A stretch of 64,000 bases of DNA from positions 4,278,001 to 4,342,000 of the forward strand of contig NZ_CP059973.1 in NCBI RefSeq assembly GCF_009193295.2. The letters are read 5' to 3'. A program made the translations under genes and the position numbers. Positions 52,953 to 61,927 of the stretch are shown here, in pieces. Positions within the stretch are counted from its first letter, which is position 1; each line of letters starts with the position of its first letter. The stretch comes from Bacteroides luhongzhouii (GTDB taxonomy: Bacteria > Bacteroidota > Bacteroidia > Bacteroidales > Bacteroidaceae). The notes under the pieces are model-generated. The model searched no databases. It had not been told where the DNA came from and saw only the letters and a program-made list of their open reading frames with translations.

Positions 52953-53696
52953 CTATTTCATACCAATCACCGGATTAGTCTTCTGCAGATTCTTTGTTAC
53001 AAACTCCTCGAAAAACAATTTCTTATAGCTACCACTACCTATCGCTATCTCATAAGTTCTGATAAAAACATCATTGGTATCAAAAGAGTCAATCTGTGAG
53101 GTATTGACAATATAGGATTTATTTACCCGGAGGAATTGCCTGCCGGGCAGTTGCTCATGAATATTTTTCAAATTCATTTTAGTAACTACCCTCTGATCTT
53201 CTAATTGGAGAATTGAATAATCTTTTAGCCCTTCAATAAATAGAATGTCGTTAAAGTTTATTTTAAAATATCGTCGTTCCGACCTGATGAAGATGTACTC
53301 TTCCTGTATTTCTTCCACTTTCTCGGGCGTCTCCAACAACAACAGTTTATGGTAGGCAACAGCTTTATTGACCGCTTTCAGAAAACGATTCATCTCTATC
53401 GGTTTCACCAAATAATCGATGGCACTCACTTCATAACTATCAAGTGCATATTCTGCATAGGCTGTCGTAAAAATAATCAATGTATTCCTGGGGATACTTT
53501 GCGCAAATTCCATTCCCGTAATTCCCGGCATTTGGATATCGAGGAAAACCAAATCAACTGTATGTTCATTCATAAAGGCGGATGCCACGATAGCATTATT
53601 AAAACTACCCGTCAGTACTAATTGAGGTATTTGTTCCACCAATAATTTCATTCCTTTACGAGCCACCGGCTCATCATCAACAATAATACAATTCAT
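52953..53696 (-). CDS. LytTR response regulator
   Basis: A 247-residue regulator: receiver domain (about 1-120) with acidic pocket CIIVDDEP and phospho-Asp in LVFLDIQMPGITG, and a Lys in VKPIEMNRF. The LytTR DNA-binding domain (about 140-240) contains IFIRSERRYFKINFNDILFI and FLRVNKSYIVN. Its start overlaps the kinase stop by 4 bp (ATGA). It is the output of the four-gene operon. Confidence 0.92.
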   Translation of the reverse strand: MNCIIVDDEPVARKGMKLLVEQIPQLVLTGSFNNAIVASAFMNEHTVDLVFLDIQMPGITGMEFAQSIPRNTLIIFTTAYAEYALDSYEVSAIDYLVKPIEMNRFLKAVNKAVAYHKLLLLETPEKVEEIQEEYIFIRSERRYFKINFNDILFIEGLKDYSILQLEDQRVVTKMNLKNIHEQLPGRQFLRVNKSYIVNTSQIDSFDTNDVFIRTYEIAIGSGSYKKLFFEEFVTKNLQKTNPVIGMK

Positions 53697-54754
53697 AAAT
53701 TTAGATGTAAGTTGACACTATAAGTTGTTTCTTTATCTTCTATCTGTAACGTATACTGTGATTCATAAAGTAAATCCAGTCTACGCCTCACGTTGGCTAA
53801 TCCTATTCCCCCTTCCCGCTTTACAGGAATACGAGGCTTAGAATTCTCACAACGAAACATTAACTGCTTATTATGCACGGAAAAGTATAGGTGAACATAA
53901 GATAAATGATCGCTGTCCGAATTATGTTTCACCGCATTCTCTACAAAGGGGATAAACAATAACGGAGGAATACAGATATTCTCCATATTTCCCTCCTGAA
54001 AAATCGTATATTCAAAATGATCCCTTCTCACCTTCTCCAGTTCAAGAAAGCTGGTGAGAAATTGTATATCTGCACTAAGAAAGACTTCCCGTCTTGTACT
54101 GTCATTCAATTGGTAGCGAAGTAAGTCATCCAGTTTACCCAATATTTGTGAAGCCTCATCCGGAGCATCTTTTAGCAATATATTGGCATTATTCAGCATA
54201 TTAAAAAGAAAATGCGGATTGATCTGTTTCTTTAATTGTTGAAGCTCCGTCTGCATAGTCGCTTTCTCCAATTCCAGAATTTTTCTATCGGAGACAACCC
54301 AGCGGCGGAAAAGTTCAAAACTAGTACAGCCACCTGCGCTCAATAGTAGCACTAATATTCCATAAGAAATACTCCCAAAAGAAACGGAATGATTATCCTG
54401 CACACAGAACTCATGAATGCCATATCGTTGATATAACGGAGACAGAAAAATAAATCCCAATAGCACACTCACTAAGTTAACTCCGAGAAACGAAATCCAA
54501 TAATACAATAACTGACGCTTAGCCCTATACAAGAAACGAGGCACCAACCAATAAATATTCAGATAGATAGGAAATGCAAAAACCAATACACTAACCGGAC
54601 ATGCATATAGGAAACCTTCTCTATTAAAATCTCCATATATATTCTGAAATCCCAAGAAAAATATAATAAATAGCAATAATAGATTACTGATAAACCTAAA
54701 ACGGTCATTTACCATACTCTTCGCCCAATCGTATACATTCCAAGTATCTTTCAT
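53693..54754 (-). CDS. LytS-type sensor histidine kinase (active-looking)
   Basis: A 353-residue membrane kinase with four N-terminal helices (about 22-40, 49-70, 82-104, 128-146), then a His_kinase domain. Phosphoacceptor His181 in KKQINPHFLFNMLNN, N-box FVENAVKHN (Asn273) and G-box GGIGLANVRRR (about 315). No extracytoplasmic sensor domain, so the signal is likely sensed in the membrane or by a partner. It overlaps the LytTR regulator and the upstream paralogue by 4 bp each. Confidence 0.9.
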   Translation of the reverse strand: MKDTWNVYDWAKSMVNDRFRFISNLLLLFIIFFLGFQNIYGDFNREGFLYACPVSVLVFAFPIYLNIYWLVPRFLYRAKRQLLYYWISFLGVNLVSVLLGFIFLSPLYQRYGIHEFCVQDNHSVSFGSISYGILVLLLSAGGCTSFELFRRWVVSDRKILELEKATMQTELQQLKKQINPHFLFNMLNNANILLKDAPDEASQILGKLDDLLRYQLNDSTRREVFLSADIQFLTSFLELEKVRRDHFEYTIFQEGNMENICIPPLLFIPFVENAVKHNSDSDHLSYVHLYFSVHNKQLMFRCENSKPRIPVKREGGIGLANVRRRLDLLYESQYTLQIEDKETTYSVNLHLNL

Positions 54755-55788
54755 AATTTCAACATTAAATCAATGGCACACAACGCCTCATCGGTATAGC
54801 AATTTTTCAATTGATAACTTCCCGGATATAACAAATCCAATCGCCGTTGTAGCTTGTCAAAGACAGGTACTACCTGCTGAATTCCATTTCTTTGCAGATG
54901 ATAGTATGTACAAGTGAACCGGAGCTGATTCTCTTCCATTTGAAAATCAACCCTGATATTTTCTCCCCTTTCATTTTTCCCACAAGTAGTTATCTGAATC
55001 ACATATTCTATAACAGGCATAAACAATAAAGGAGGTATTTGTATATAACGTACTTCATTTAGGATTCTGATTTCAAAATTAAGCTCCGGATTACATATTT
55101 TCTCCAACTTCATATAATCTGTCATAAAGCAAATGTCATCTCCCAATAATACCTTTTGCCGTTCACTTTCATAAAGTTGGTATCTTAGTAACCGGCTTAA
55201 TTTAAAGATGAGCAACGACGCCTTTTCTCCATCTTCTTTCAACAAGGTCCGCACCTTATTCAACATTCTCGAAAAGAATTCCGGTTGGAGTTGATCTTTC
55301 AAACGATTCAGTTCAGTCTGTATATTCATATTCTCCAATTCGTTTAACCGTTGTTGATAGGCCACCCAATGATGCAGAAAAATAGTAAAAGAAAAAGCAA
55401 AGAAATAGAGTATAAGTGCCAATGCATTTAGAAATAGGAAGAAAGGAAGATCATCATTTAGTTTTTGTAATTGTTCGGGCATAACATAATATTGCCCTAA
55501 AAGACAAATACCAGTCACCATGGCCGCCAGCATAAATCCAACAAGGCTACTTAAATAAATGATATACTTTTTATATCTACGCTGAAACAGATAACCGGGA
55601 ATCAACCAGCAAGTGTGCAGATTAATAATTCCCCAAAGTATGATAGAAAGTAAAAGGCTAACCCCTGTAGAAAGATTAAGTCCTAAACTGTTGCTTTCGA
55701 CAAAAGTTCCTCTGAACACCAAAAAGGAGACTACAAGAAAAATCCCTATTTGTTTCAGTAATGTATATAGTGGTATCTTAACTGACAT
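54751..55788 (-). CDS. LytS-type pseudokinase, phosphoacceptor and N-box lost
   Basis: A 345-residue paralogue of the next gene with the same layout: four membrane helices, then a His_kinase-like domain. The histidine motif reads KDQLQPEFFSRMLNK, with Glu170 where the active paralogue has His181. The N-box reads VIEYVIQITT (Tyr262 for Asn), and no GxGL G-box is found. The final RRLDLLYPGSYQL is still conserved. It cannot autophosphorylate by the usual chemistry; a regulatory partner of the active kinase is likely. Stop overlaps the active kinase start (ATGA). Confidence 0.85.
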   Translation of the reverse strand: MSVKIPLYTLLKQIGIFLVVSFLVFRGTFVESNSLGLNLSTGVSLLLSIILWGIINLHTCWLIPGYLFQRRYKKYIIYLSSLVGFMLAAMVTGICLLGQYYVMPEQLQKLNDDLPFFLFLNALALILYFFAFSFTIFLHHWVAYQQRLNELENMNIQTELNRLKDQLQPEFFSRMLNKVRTLLKEDGEKASLLIFKLSRLLRYQLYESERQKVLLGDDICFMTDYMKLEKICNPELNFEIRILNEVRYIQIPPLLFMPVIEYVIQITTCGKNERGENIRVDFQMEENQLRFTCTYYHLQRNGIQQVVPVFDKLQRRLDLLYPGSYQLKNCYTDEALCAIDLMLKL

Positions 55789-55811
55789 CGGGCGATAAAG
55801 TTACCATTTTT

Positions 55812-56708
55812 TTAGAATTTATACTTCATTCCCATCGAAACATACATTGCCGGTTTAAAATACGGATCGGAATCTTTGGACATATCCTCGAAAAAAGCCT
55901 TTAACGTGCGGGTAGTGTAATAAGCGATTCTGCTGCACGAAACACCGGCAGTAGCAGTGACTGAAAAAGAGTCCCCCACATTTAATTCCGGTTGTAAACC
56001 AACAATAATGAATTGCTGGGAAAACATGGTATCTTTCCCTTCCCTTTCCAACAAAGCCAATGACCCGTTCATTTCTGCCACGATCCTTAGATTCAGGAAT
56101 TTATTCATTCTCATCCCTGCCGAAACCTCCATTGCATTCAACATAGATACTTTAATTTGATAACGTCCTTCAGTGCTCCAATCAAAATAAATAGCGGGAA
56201 ATACCATCGGATAGCCAAATGTGTTGTTAACTGCCAAGCCGGCTCCAAGAGATAAATTAGGCTTGAACTGCCGGATAAAAATAGCTCCTCCCTGCCCCAA
56301 AACATTCTTCAACTTTACATCCGAAGCGGTATAGACTCCTGCACCGACTGTCGTCAACAAGAACCATTTTTTGCTGATAGGACGAATATTAGTTATGCTC
56401 AACTGCATATTTATGATTTGATCTATGTCTATATATGAGTGAAGATTCTTATTATTCATTGCCGTATAGCTTCCTCCTGCCGAAATCATCCAGATTGTGG
56501 GTTGATTTCTTTCATTCATTTTCTGCGATATAGGAATATTGACGTTTCCTTCCACAAACCGCAAGTCTCCCCTCCCATCTGTTTCCTGACCATCTTCATT
56601 CTTATAACACGAAGAAGAGATATAACCCGTTTTGATAGTTACTTGCGCACACGTATCTTCCGACAACAATAAAATCAAAACAACTGTACTCAATAAAATA
56701 TACTTCAT
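55812..56708 (-). CDS. DUF6268-like outer-membrane beta-barrel protein
   Basis: A 298-residue exported protein: signal peptide to about 22 (cleavage likely after CA in TCAQVT), then alternating amphipathic strands and a C-terminal KYKF ending typical of Bam-inserted barrels. The overall pattern (VEGNVNIPISQKM, FLLTTVGAGVY, GAGLAVNNTFGYPMVFPAIY) matches my memory of DUF6268. It is the first gene of the operon, 23 bp before the pseudokinase, with a TATTTTTG box at 56745-56738. It may be the surface sensor or main target of the system. Confidence 0.75.
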   Translation of the reverse strand: MKYILLSTVVLILLLSEDTCAQVTIKTGYISSSCYKNEDGQETDGRGDLRFVEGNVNIPISQKMNERNQPTIWMISAGGSYTAMNNKNLHSYIDIDQIINMQLSITNIRPISKKWFLLTTVGAGVYTASDVKLKNVLGQGGAIFIRQFKPNLSLGAGLAVNNTFGYPMVFPAIYFDWSTEGRYQIKVSMLNAMEVSAGMRMNKFLNLRIVAEMNGSLALLEREGKDTMFSQQFIIVGLQPELNVGDSFSVTATAGVSCSRIAYYTTRTLKAFFEDMSKDSDPYFKPAMYVSMGMKYKF

Positions 56709-56737
56709 TATTTATCTACCTTTAGATTTGAACGTTA

Positions 56738-56745
56738 CAAAAATA
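56738..56745 (-). promoter_or_regulatory. Probable -7 box of the DUF6268/kinase operon
   Basis: TATTTTTG on the minus strand, 30 bp ahead of the first gene. Confidence 0.5.
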
Positions 56746-56881
56746 GAGCTTTACCTATCTTCGTTGAGGAATTGTAGACCAAACCTCATATTCAGTATAC
56801 AAAATGAAGAAATACAGCGTCATTTATCGATAAATAATTCTGTGAGTTATATTAAAAATGATACGTCAGAAAACAAAAAGA

Positions 56882-56906
56882 CTACCTTCTTTGAAACAGA
56901 AGGTAG
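56882..56906 (-). terminator. Terminator of glnA
   Basis: CTACCTTCT (56882-56890) with AGAAGGTAG (56898-56906). On the minus strand the stem is followed by TCTTTTTGTTTTC. Confidence 0.75.
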
Positions 56907-56933
56907 CCTTTTATTTACATATCAGTTTGCAGA

Positions 56934-58436
56934 TTATCCACAATGGAAATACTTATGTACGAGATCTAACATCTCCATCGGCTTTCCTTCCAAATCCGCA
57001 CGCAACGTTTTATCTTCGTAACTGCGAAGTCTGCGGATGATACCATCAATCATTGCCGGACTAAAGACATTATATTGTTCAAAGATTGCCCGTTGTTGTT
57101 GCAGGCAATCAGCAGAAGCCTCACAGCTATCCGGCAGTTGTGCCAGTGAATTCAGTTTATCTTCATTCTCTTTCTGATGGATATTCACATTCACATACGT
57201 CTTTTGAGCGATATCCAACGCATTCTCAATTTCAAACCCATGACGGCAGGCAACAGCCAAACCAGCCAACAGTTGATACAAATCTGCCGAACCATCCGGA
57301 GAACGCATTTCTACAGTCTGCTTCTGGCTGGTGTCAAAATGGCTTTCGGTTTCCAACGGATTGGCCAATGTACACATATCTGTTTTTGCGGCCCATCCTA
57401 ATGGTACACGTACTAATACGGAACGGTTACGATCTCCCCAGCAAACATTGGTAGGTGCCTCCTGATGAGGAACAAGACGGAAATAAGAAGTAGGATTGGT
57501 ATTTCCAAAGGCAGTGATTGAAGGAGCAAGCACCATCATTCCGGCAATTGCTTTACGCGCTGTTTCCGACAAAACGCCGTCTTTCAACATTTGGTTCTTT
57601 CCGTCTTTCATGATACGCATGTGTACGTGCAAGCCCGATCCTGCCTTACCGGCTGTTATTTTAGGAGCAAAGGTCACATTATATCCATATCTGTATCCCA
57701 GATTACGAATCACCCATTTGGCAATCATCAACTGATCTGCCGCCTGCGATACAGGAACCGGCAGGAACTCAATCTCATTCTGCTCATAAATATAGCCATC
57801 CAGCGTAAAATTACCCACTTCGGAGTGTCCATACTTTATTTGCCCGCCTGTCTGTGCGATATAAGACATACATTGAGTACGGAACTCATTGAATTTAGCG
57901 TATGGACCCGATTCGTGATAACCACGTTGGTCGGTTGCTTGAAACATACCTGTATCCGGGGCTATTACATAATATTCCAATTCGCCCATTGCCTGAAATT
58001 CCATTCCGGTAACTTCTGTAAAAGTTTTGCTTGCTTTGTAAAGGGTGTGTTCTGGTGCACTTTCGAGGGGTTCGCCGTCTTTATTGAAGAAAGAGCAAAG
58101 CATAGACAGCGTCGGAATCTCGGCAAACGGATCAACGAATGCAGTACAGAAACGGGGAATCACATAAAGGTCACTACTGCCCGCTTCTATGAAAGAAAAA
58201 AGACTGGAACCGTCTACCCGTTCTCCACAAGTAAGAATAGCTTCCAGATAGGCTTGATTGTTGATAACAAAGTTCAGGGTTTTCAGACGACCGTCTCCCG
58301 CCGGATACATGAAATTGACCATGCGGATATCTTTTTGCTGGATAAATGAGATAATGTCGGCTTTTGTAAACTCTGAAGTTGGCTTTTGAAGGAATGCTAC
58401 CAACTGGTTAGCATTCATTGACAAATCTTGATTCAT
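56934..58436 (-). CDS. glnA: Glutamine synthetase, type I-like
   Basis: A 500-residue glutamine synthetase. Blocks: GDGRLKTLNFV in the beta-grasp, MGELEYYVI (metal Glu), NEIEFLPVPVSQAADQLMIA, KITAGKAGSGLHVHMR (catalytic His region), and RSVLVRVPLGW. The tyrosine adenylylation segment of enteric GSI (NLYDLP) is not seen near the C-terminus, so regulation by adenylylation is unlikely. It makes glutamine from glutamate and ammonia. Single gene with a terminator. Confidence 0.92.
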   Translation of the reverse strand: MNQDLSMNANQLVAFLQKPTSEFTKADIISFIQQKDIRMVNFMYPAGDGRLKTLNFVINNQAYLEAILTCGERVDGSSLFSFIEAGSSDLYVIPRFCTAFVDPFAEIPTLSMLCSFFNKDGEPLESAPEHTLYKASKTFTEVTGMEFQAMGELEYYVIAPDTGMFQATDQRGYHESGPYAKFNEFRTQCMSYIAQTGGQIKYGHSEVGNFTLDGYIYEQNEIEFLPVPVSQAADQLMIAKWVIRNLGYRYGYNVTFAPKITAGKAGSGLHVHMRIMKDGKNQMLKDGVLSETARKAIAGMMVLAPSITAFGNTNPTSYFRLVPHQEAPTNVCWGDRNRSVLVRVPLGWAAKTDMCTLANPLETESHFDTSQKQTVEMRSPDGSADLYQLLAGLAVACRHGFEIENALDIAQKTYVNVNIHQKENEDKLNSLAQLPDSCEASADCLQQQRAIFEQYNVFSPAMIDGIIRRLRSYEDKTLRADLEGKPMEMLDLVHKYFHCG

Positions 58437-58503
58437 AATCGGTTGTTTTTCGTTGTTGTATGATTAAAACGGTTTGTTAAATGCCAAAGATAACGAAAAG
58501 ATT

Positions 58504-59310
58504 CTACTCCTTAAAGCGTTTTAAATCTTTCCGGCTAAAAATCCATTCCGGAGTATATAGTTTCCCCGCATCCGTTTCCGCCAATTCATACCAGGGGGAA
58601 AGGCTGCGACTGACAGGATTTACAAGAATATGAATCTGCTGTGCAGGCATATAGCTCTGAGCCAACAGGAACACTTTCTTTTTGGTAGCCGGATGAACAG
58701 CAACATCTACAACAATGACTGCATGTCCGGGTGAGCCTCCTTTAATAAATACATCACCGGGTTGCAAAGAAGTATAAGACACAGCCTGAAGCTCGCGGGA
58801 TAAAGAAGCCGTTCCGGCATACATAAAGACCATATCGAGATAGTTACGGAAAGTTTTATAGGAATAATCCACTCCTTTGCCCGCAGCATACCATTGCACT
58901 TGATTGCCGCTGACTTTTATCCGATTTCCTTCCGCCCATTTCTTATACCCGGCAGGGAAACCATTGGTGAAGTTGAATTTTATTTCTCCATATCGTTTAT
59001 GTTTCCACAGATATTCCGCCCACAAACGCATTACCGCATCGGCACACTGTTGCAAATCACGGTTGCCTATCTCCATATCGATTACAGCGTAAGCTGCGGA
59101 CTGATTCGATTTTTCTTTTCCATTATAAAGCATCACTTTACTACCTTTCGGCATCAAAGGCAAATTACGTAAATAACCTGTAAACGAATGATCGGCACAA
59201 GCCTCGCTGATATATCCCGTCGGAGGAGCAATTCTTGTAGCAACCGTTTCTTGTCCCCACAATTGCAGGGATGTACAAAGTAACCCTATATATATTAGTA
59301 AATACTTCAT
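58504..59310 (-). CDS. DUF4846 exported protein
   Basis: A 268-residue protein with a signal peptide (about 1-19, ending LWGQ). Visible family blocks: RIAPPTGY, FTGYLRNLPL, VIDMEIGNRDLQQCADAVMR, and the late PGDVFIKGGSPGHAVIVVDVAVH, which contains a conserved His-Asp pattern of hydrolase type (NlpC-like order is only suggestive). It acts in the periplasm or outer membrane. Single gene, convergent with nothing close. Function unknown. Confidence 0.85.
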   Translation of the reverse strand: MKYLLIYIGLLCTSLQLWGQETVATRIAPPTGYISEACADHSFTGYLRNLPLMPKGSKVMLYNGKEKSNQSAAYAVIDMEIGNRDLQQCADAVMRLWAEYLWKHKRYGEIKFNFTNGFPAGYKKWAEGNRIKVSGNQVQWYAAGKGVDYSYKTFRNYLDMVFMYAGTASLSRELQAVSYTSLQPGDVFIKGGSPGHAVIVVDVAVHPATKKKVFLLAQSYMPAQQIHILVNPVSRSLSPWYELAETDAGKLYTPEWIFSRKDLKRFKE

Positions 59311-59389
59311 AACGCTTCTCTTTATATTCTGTTCCGGACAAATATAAGTAATTATTGTTTAAAAAGAGGATGAATGTCTATTTTTATTT

Positions 59390-59397
59390 TAACTTTG
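59390..59397 (+). promoter_or_regulatory. Probable -7 box of the DUF169 gene
   Basis: TAACTTTG, 38 bp before the ATG. The -33 element is not clear. Confidence 0.45.
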
Positions 59398-59434
59398 TAC
59401 AAAGACCTACATACATAACTAAAATTGATAAGCT

Positions 59435-60148
59435 ATGGACATCCAAACATTTATTCAGAACTTCAAGGAGGCATTCGGAGAGAATGCCGAATTACCTCTT
59501 GTATTTTGGTATTCGGATATACTGGAAGGAACAGCAGAGAAAATTAACGGTTGCTTCTTTAAGGGTATGAAGACTGTCAGAGAAGGTGGCACTATCAGCT
59601 TGAATGCAGAAAATATCGGTTGCGGTGGCGGCAAATTCTACACAGGTTTTACAGAAATGCCTGAACGCGTACCGACTTTTGTCTCACTAAAAGAACGATA
59701 TAAACAGACTCCGGAAATGGTCATTGAGTTTATCCGGCAACTCGGGGTTCCGAGGGCAGAAAAGAAATACCTTCATTTTGCCCGTATAGACAAAATAGCA
59801 AGTCTGGAACAAATGGAAGGCGTCATGTTTATCGCCAATCCTGATATGCTTTCCGGACTGACTACATGGGCTTACTATGATAACAATGCCGAAGATGGTG
59901 TCGTCTCTTTATTCGGTTCCGGTTGCAGTTCCATAGTGACACAAGCCACTCTTGAAAACCGCAAAGGAGGCAAGCGGACATTTATCGGTTTCTTCGACCC
60001 GTCGGTGCGTCCATACTTTGAAGCGGATAAGTTGAGTTATACGATACCTATGTCCAGATTCAGGGAAATGTGTGGGACTATGCGCCAAAGTTGCCTGTTT
60101 GATACGCATGCATGGGGAAAGATTCGGGAAAGAATGGGCACCGAATAA
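59435..60148 (+). CDS. DUF169 protein
   Basis: A 237-residue soluble protein. DUF169 blocks: ELPLVFWYSD, ARIDKIASLEQMEGVMFIAN, SGLTTWAYYDN, FGSGCSSIVTQ and the end YTIPMSRFREMCGTM. Conserved cysteines occur at NIGCGGGKFYTG and FGSGCSS. The family often sits near redox or corrinoid-related genes, but its reaction is unknown. It is followed, after a GTTTC-repeat region, by the ECF S-component gene. Confidence 0.85.
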   Translation: MDIQTFIQNFKEAFGENAELPLVFWYSDILEGTAEKINGCFFKGMKTVREGGTISLNAENIGCGGGKFYTGFTEMPERVPTFVSLKERYKQTPEMVIEFIRQLGVPRAEKKYLHFARIDKIASLEQMEGVMFIANPDMLSGLTTWAYYDNNAEDGVVSLFGSGCSSIVTQATLENRKGGKRTFIGFFDPSVRPYFEADKLSYTIPMSRFREMCGTMRQSCLFDTHAWGKIRERMGTE

Positions 60149-60461
60149 GGCAAAAGTACAAACCAAATAGTTTCAAAATATGTTTCAAGCGGTAAAACAA
60201 ACAGTTTCTAAGTTAGAAACAAAGTGTTTCAAATAGGCTTGAAACTTTTCTGTCCCATTTTTAATATCATAAAGTAAATGCTTAAATTAGTTCGTATTAT
60301 AAGTTGTTATTCAAAACGCAACGAAGCCTCCTTTTTCTATTAACTAATTTTAGACAGTTACTTAAGCAAATAGTTCTTTGTCCGGATTAAACCTTTTCTG
60401 CGGAAAGAAGTCTAATTTTTTAATATTATCGTTCTATTAAACATTAAAGTTATCAACGAAA
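60149..60461. other. Intergenic region with GTTTC/GAAAC repeats
   Basis: 313 bp without a gene. Between 60169 and 60245 GTTTC or GAAAC occurs seven times. Two stems form: GTTTCTAA-G-TTAGAAAC (60204-60220) and GTTTCAA/TTGAAAC (60226-60232 with 60239-60245), the second followed by TTTTCTG and probably terminating the DUF169 gene. The rest (60250-60461) is AT-rich with no clear riboswitch. Confidence 0.6.
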
Positions 60462-60971
60462 ATGGAAACATCTGCTAAACTCTATTCACTGAATTACAGC
60501 AATGTAAGAACTTACCTCTTTGCCCTGCTATTTGTGGCAGGAAACATTGCACTTCCACAAATCTGTCATCTTGTACCATACGGTGGTCCTACTTTATTGC
60601 CGATCTATTTTTTCACGTTGATCGCAGCTTATAAATATGGCTTTCGTGTGGGATTACTGACAGCAATTCTTTCTCCTGTCATCAATCACCTGTTATTTGC
60701 AATGCCTTCGGGAGCTGCACTCCCCATTATATTGATAAAATCCGCTTTACTTGCCGGTGCTTCCGCCTTGGCTGCACGAACACTGAAATTCATTTCTTTA
60801 TGGGCTATTCTCGGTGTCGTTCTCTCCTATCAGATTATAGGAACTGCTTTTGAATGGGCATTCATCGGAAATTTCCATGCAGCAGTGCAAGATTTCCGCA
60901 TTGGTATTCCCGGTATGTTAATTCAATGGTTTGGCGGCTACGCCCTACTGAAAGCGATTGCAAAACTCTAA
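60462..60971 (+). CDS. ECF transporter S component
   Basis: A 169-residue membrane protein with five to six helices (RTYLFALLFVAGNIALPQIC, TLLPIYFFTLIAAYKYG, GLLTAILSPVINHLLFAMPS, ALPIILIKSALLAGASALAA, FISLWAILGVVLSYQIIG). This is the layout of ECF-type substrate-binding subunits. No EcfA/EcfT genes are adjacent, so it would share them with other S components. The substrate is unknown. The next gene begins 13 bp after its stop. Confidence 0.75.
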   Translation: METSAKLYSLNYSNVRTYLFALLFVAGNIALPQICHLVPYGGPTLLPIYFFTLIAAYKYGFRVGLLTAILSPVINHLLFAMPSGAALPIILIKSALLAGASALAARTLKFISLWAILGVVLSYQIIGTAFEWAFIGNFHAAVQDFRIGIPGMLIQWFGGYALLKAIAKL

Positions 60972-60984
60972 AGTAAAAACAAAA

Positions 60985-61920
60985 ATGGACAGAAGGGACT
61001 TTTTAAAAACAGTAGCCATAACCGGTGCCGCATTGAGTATTCAGCATTCGGAGGCAATGGAGATATTAACCCAGACTATTAATAATACGAACGGAGGCAA
61101 TCCGGACTTGGTAGCCGTTATGGGTGGAGAACCGGAAGCTATGTTCCGCCGTGCTATCAGCGAACTGGGCGGTATGAAGCAATTCGTCAAACCGGGACAG
61201 AAGGTGGTCGTAAAACCTAATATCGGTTGGGATAAAGTGCCGGAACTGGCAGGAAACACCAACCCGCAACTGATTGCTGAAATCGTGAAACAATGCTTTG
61301 CTGCCGGAGCTAAAGAAGTGACCGTATTCGATCATACTTGTGACGATTGGCAGAAGTGCTACAAAAACAGCGGCATCGAAGCGGCGGCAAAAGCTGCCGG
61401 AGCAAAAGTAATGCCTGCTCATTTGGAGTCTTATTACAAGCCGGTAAACTTACCCAACGGTCAGAAGATGAAGAAAGCAAAGATACATGAAGCCATCCTG
61501 AATTGCGATGTATGGATCAATGTTCCCATCCTGAAAAACCACGGGGGCGCCAATCTGACTATCTCGATGAAAAATCACATGGGAATTGTTTGGGACCGTG
61601 GATTTTTCCACCAGAATGACTTGCAACAATGTATTGCCGATATCTGCACACTGCAAAAGAAAGCTGTACTGAACGTAGTAGACGCCTATCGTATCATGAA
61701 AACCAATGGTCCGCGAGGACGTTCTGCCTCGGACGTCGTGTTAGCGAAAGGACTGTTCATTTCACCGGATATTGTAGCAGTGGACACGGCTGCCGCCAAA
61801 TTTTTCAATCAAATACGTGAGATGCCACTAGATACTGTGGGACACCTCGCTAAAGGAGAAGCACTGAAAATAGGAACCATGAACATTGACAAGCTGAATG
61901 TCAAGCGAATTAAGATGTAA
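60985..61920 (+). CDS. Tat-exported DUF362 protein
   Basis: 311 residues from the ATG at 60985 (an earlier ATG at 60958 overlaps the ECF gene). The N-terminus MDRRDFLKTVAITGAALSIQ is a twin-arginine signal. The DUF362 body contains GQKVVVKPNIGWDKV, ITVFDHTCDDW-type and VPILKNHGGANLTISMKNHM blocks. Folded, probably cofactor-bearing export is implied. DUF362 proteins commonly accompany ferredoxin-type electron carriers, as here: the polyferredoxin follows after 7 bp. Confidence 0.85.
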   Translation: MDRRDFLKTVAITGAALSIQHSEAMEILTQTINNTNGGNPDLVAVMGGEPEAMFRRAISELGGMKQFVKPGQKVVVKPNIGWDKVPELAGNTNPQLIAEIVKQCFAAGAKEVTVFDHTCDDWQKCYKNSGIEAAAKAAGAKVMPAHLESYYKPVNLPNGQKMKKAKIHEAILNCDVWINVPILKNHGGANLTISMKNHMGIVWDRGFFHQNDLQQCIADICTLQKKAVLNVVDAYRIMKTNGPRGRSASDVVLAKGLFISPDIVAVDTAAAKFFNQIREMPLDTVGHLAKGEALKIGTMNIDKLNVKRIKM

Positions 61921-61927
61921 AATAACA

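Noticed and set aside
57591..58349. 252-codon open frame on the plus strand inside glnA
   Set aside because: Antisense to an unmistakable glutamine synthetase; composition fits a shadow frame.
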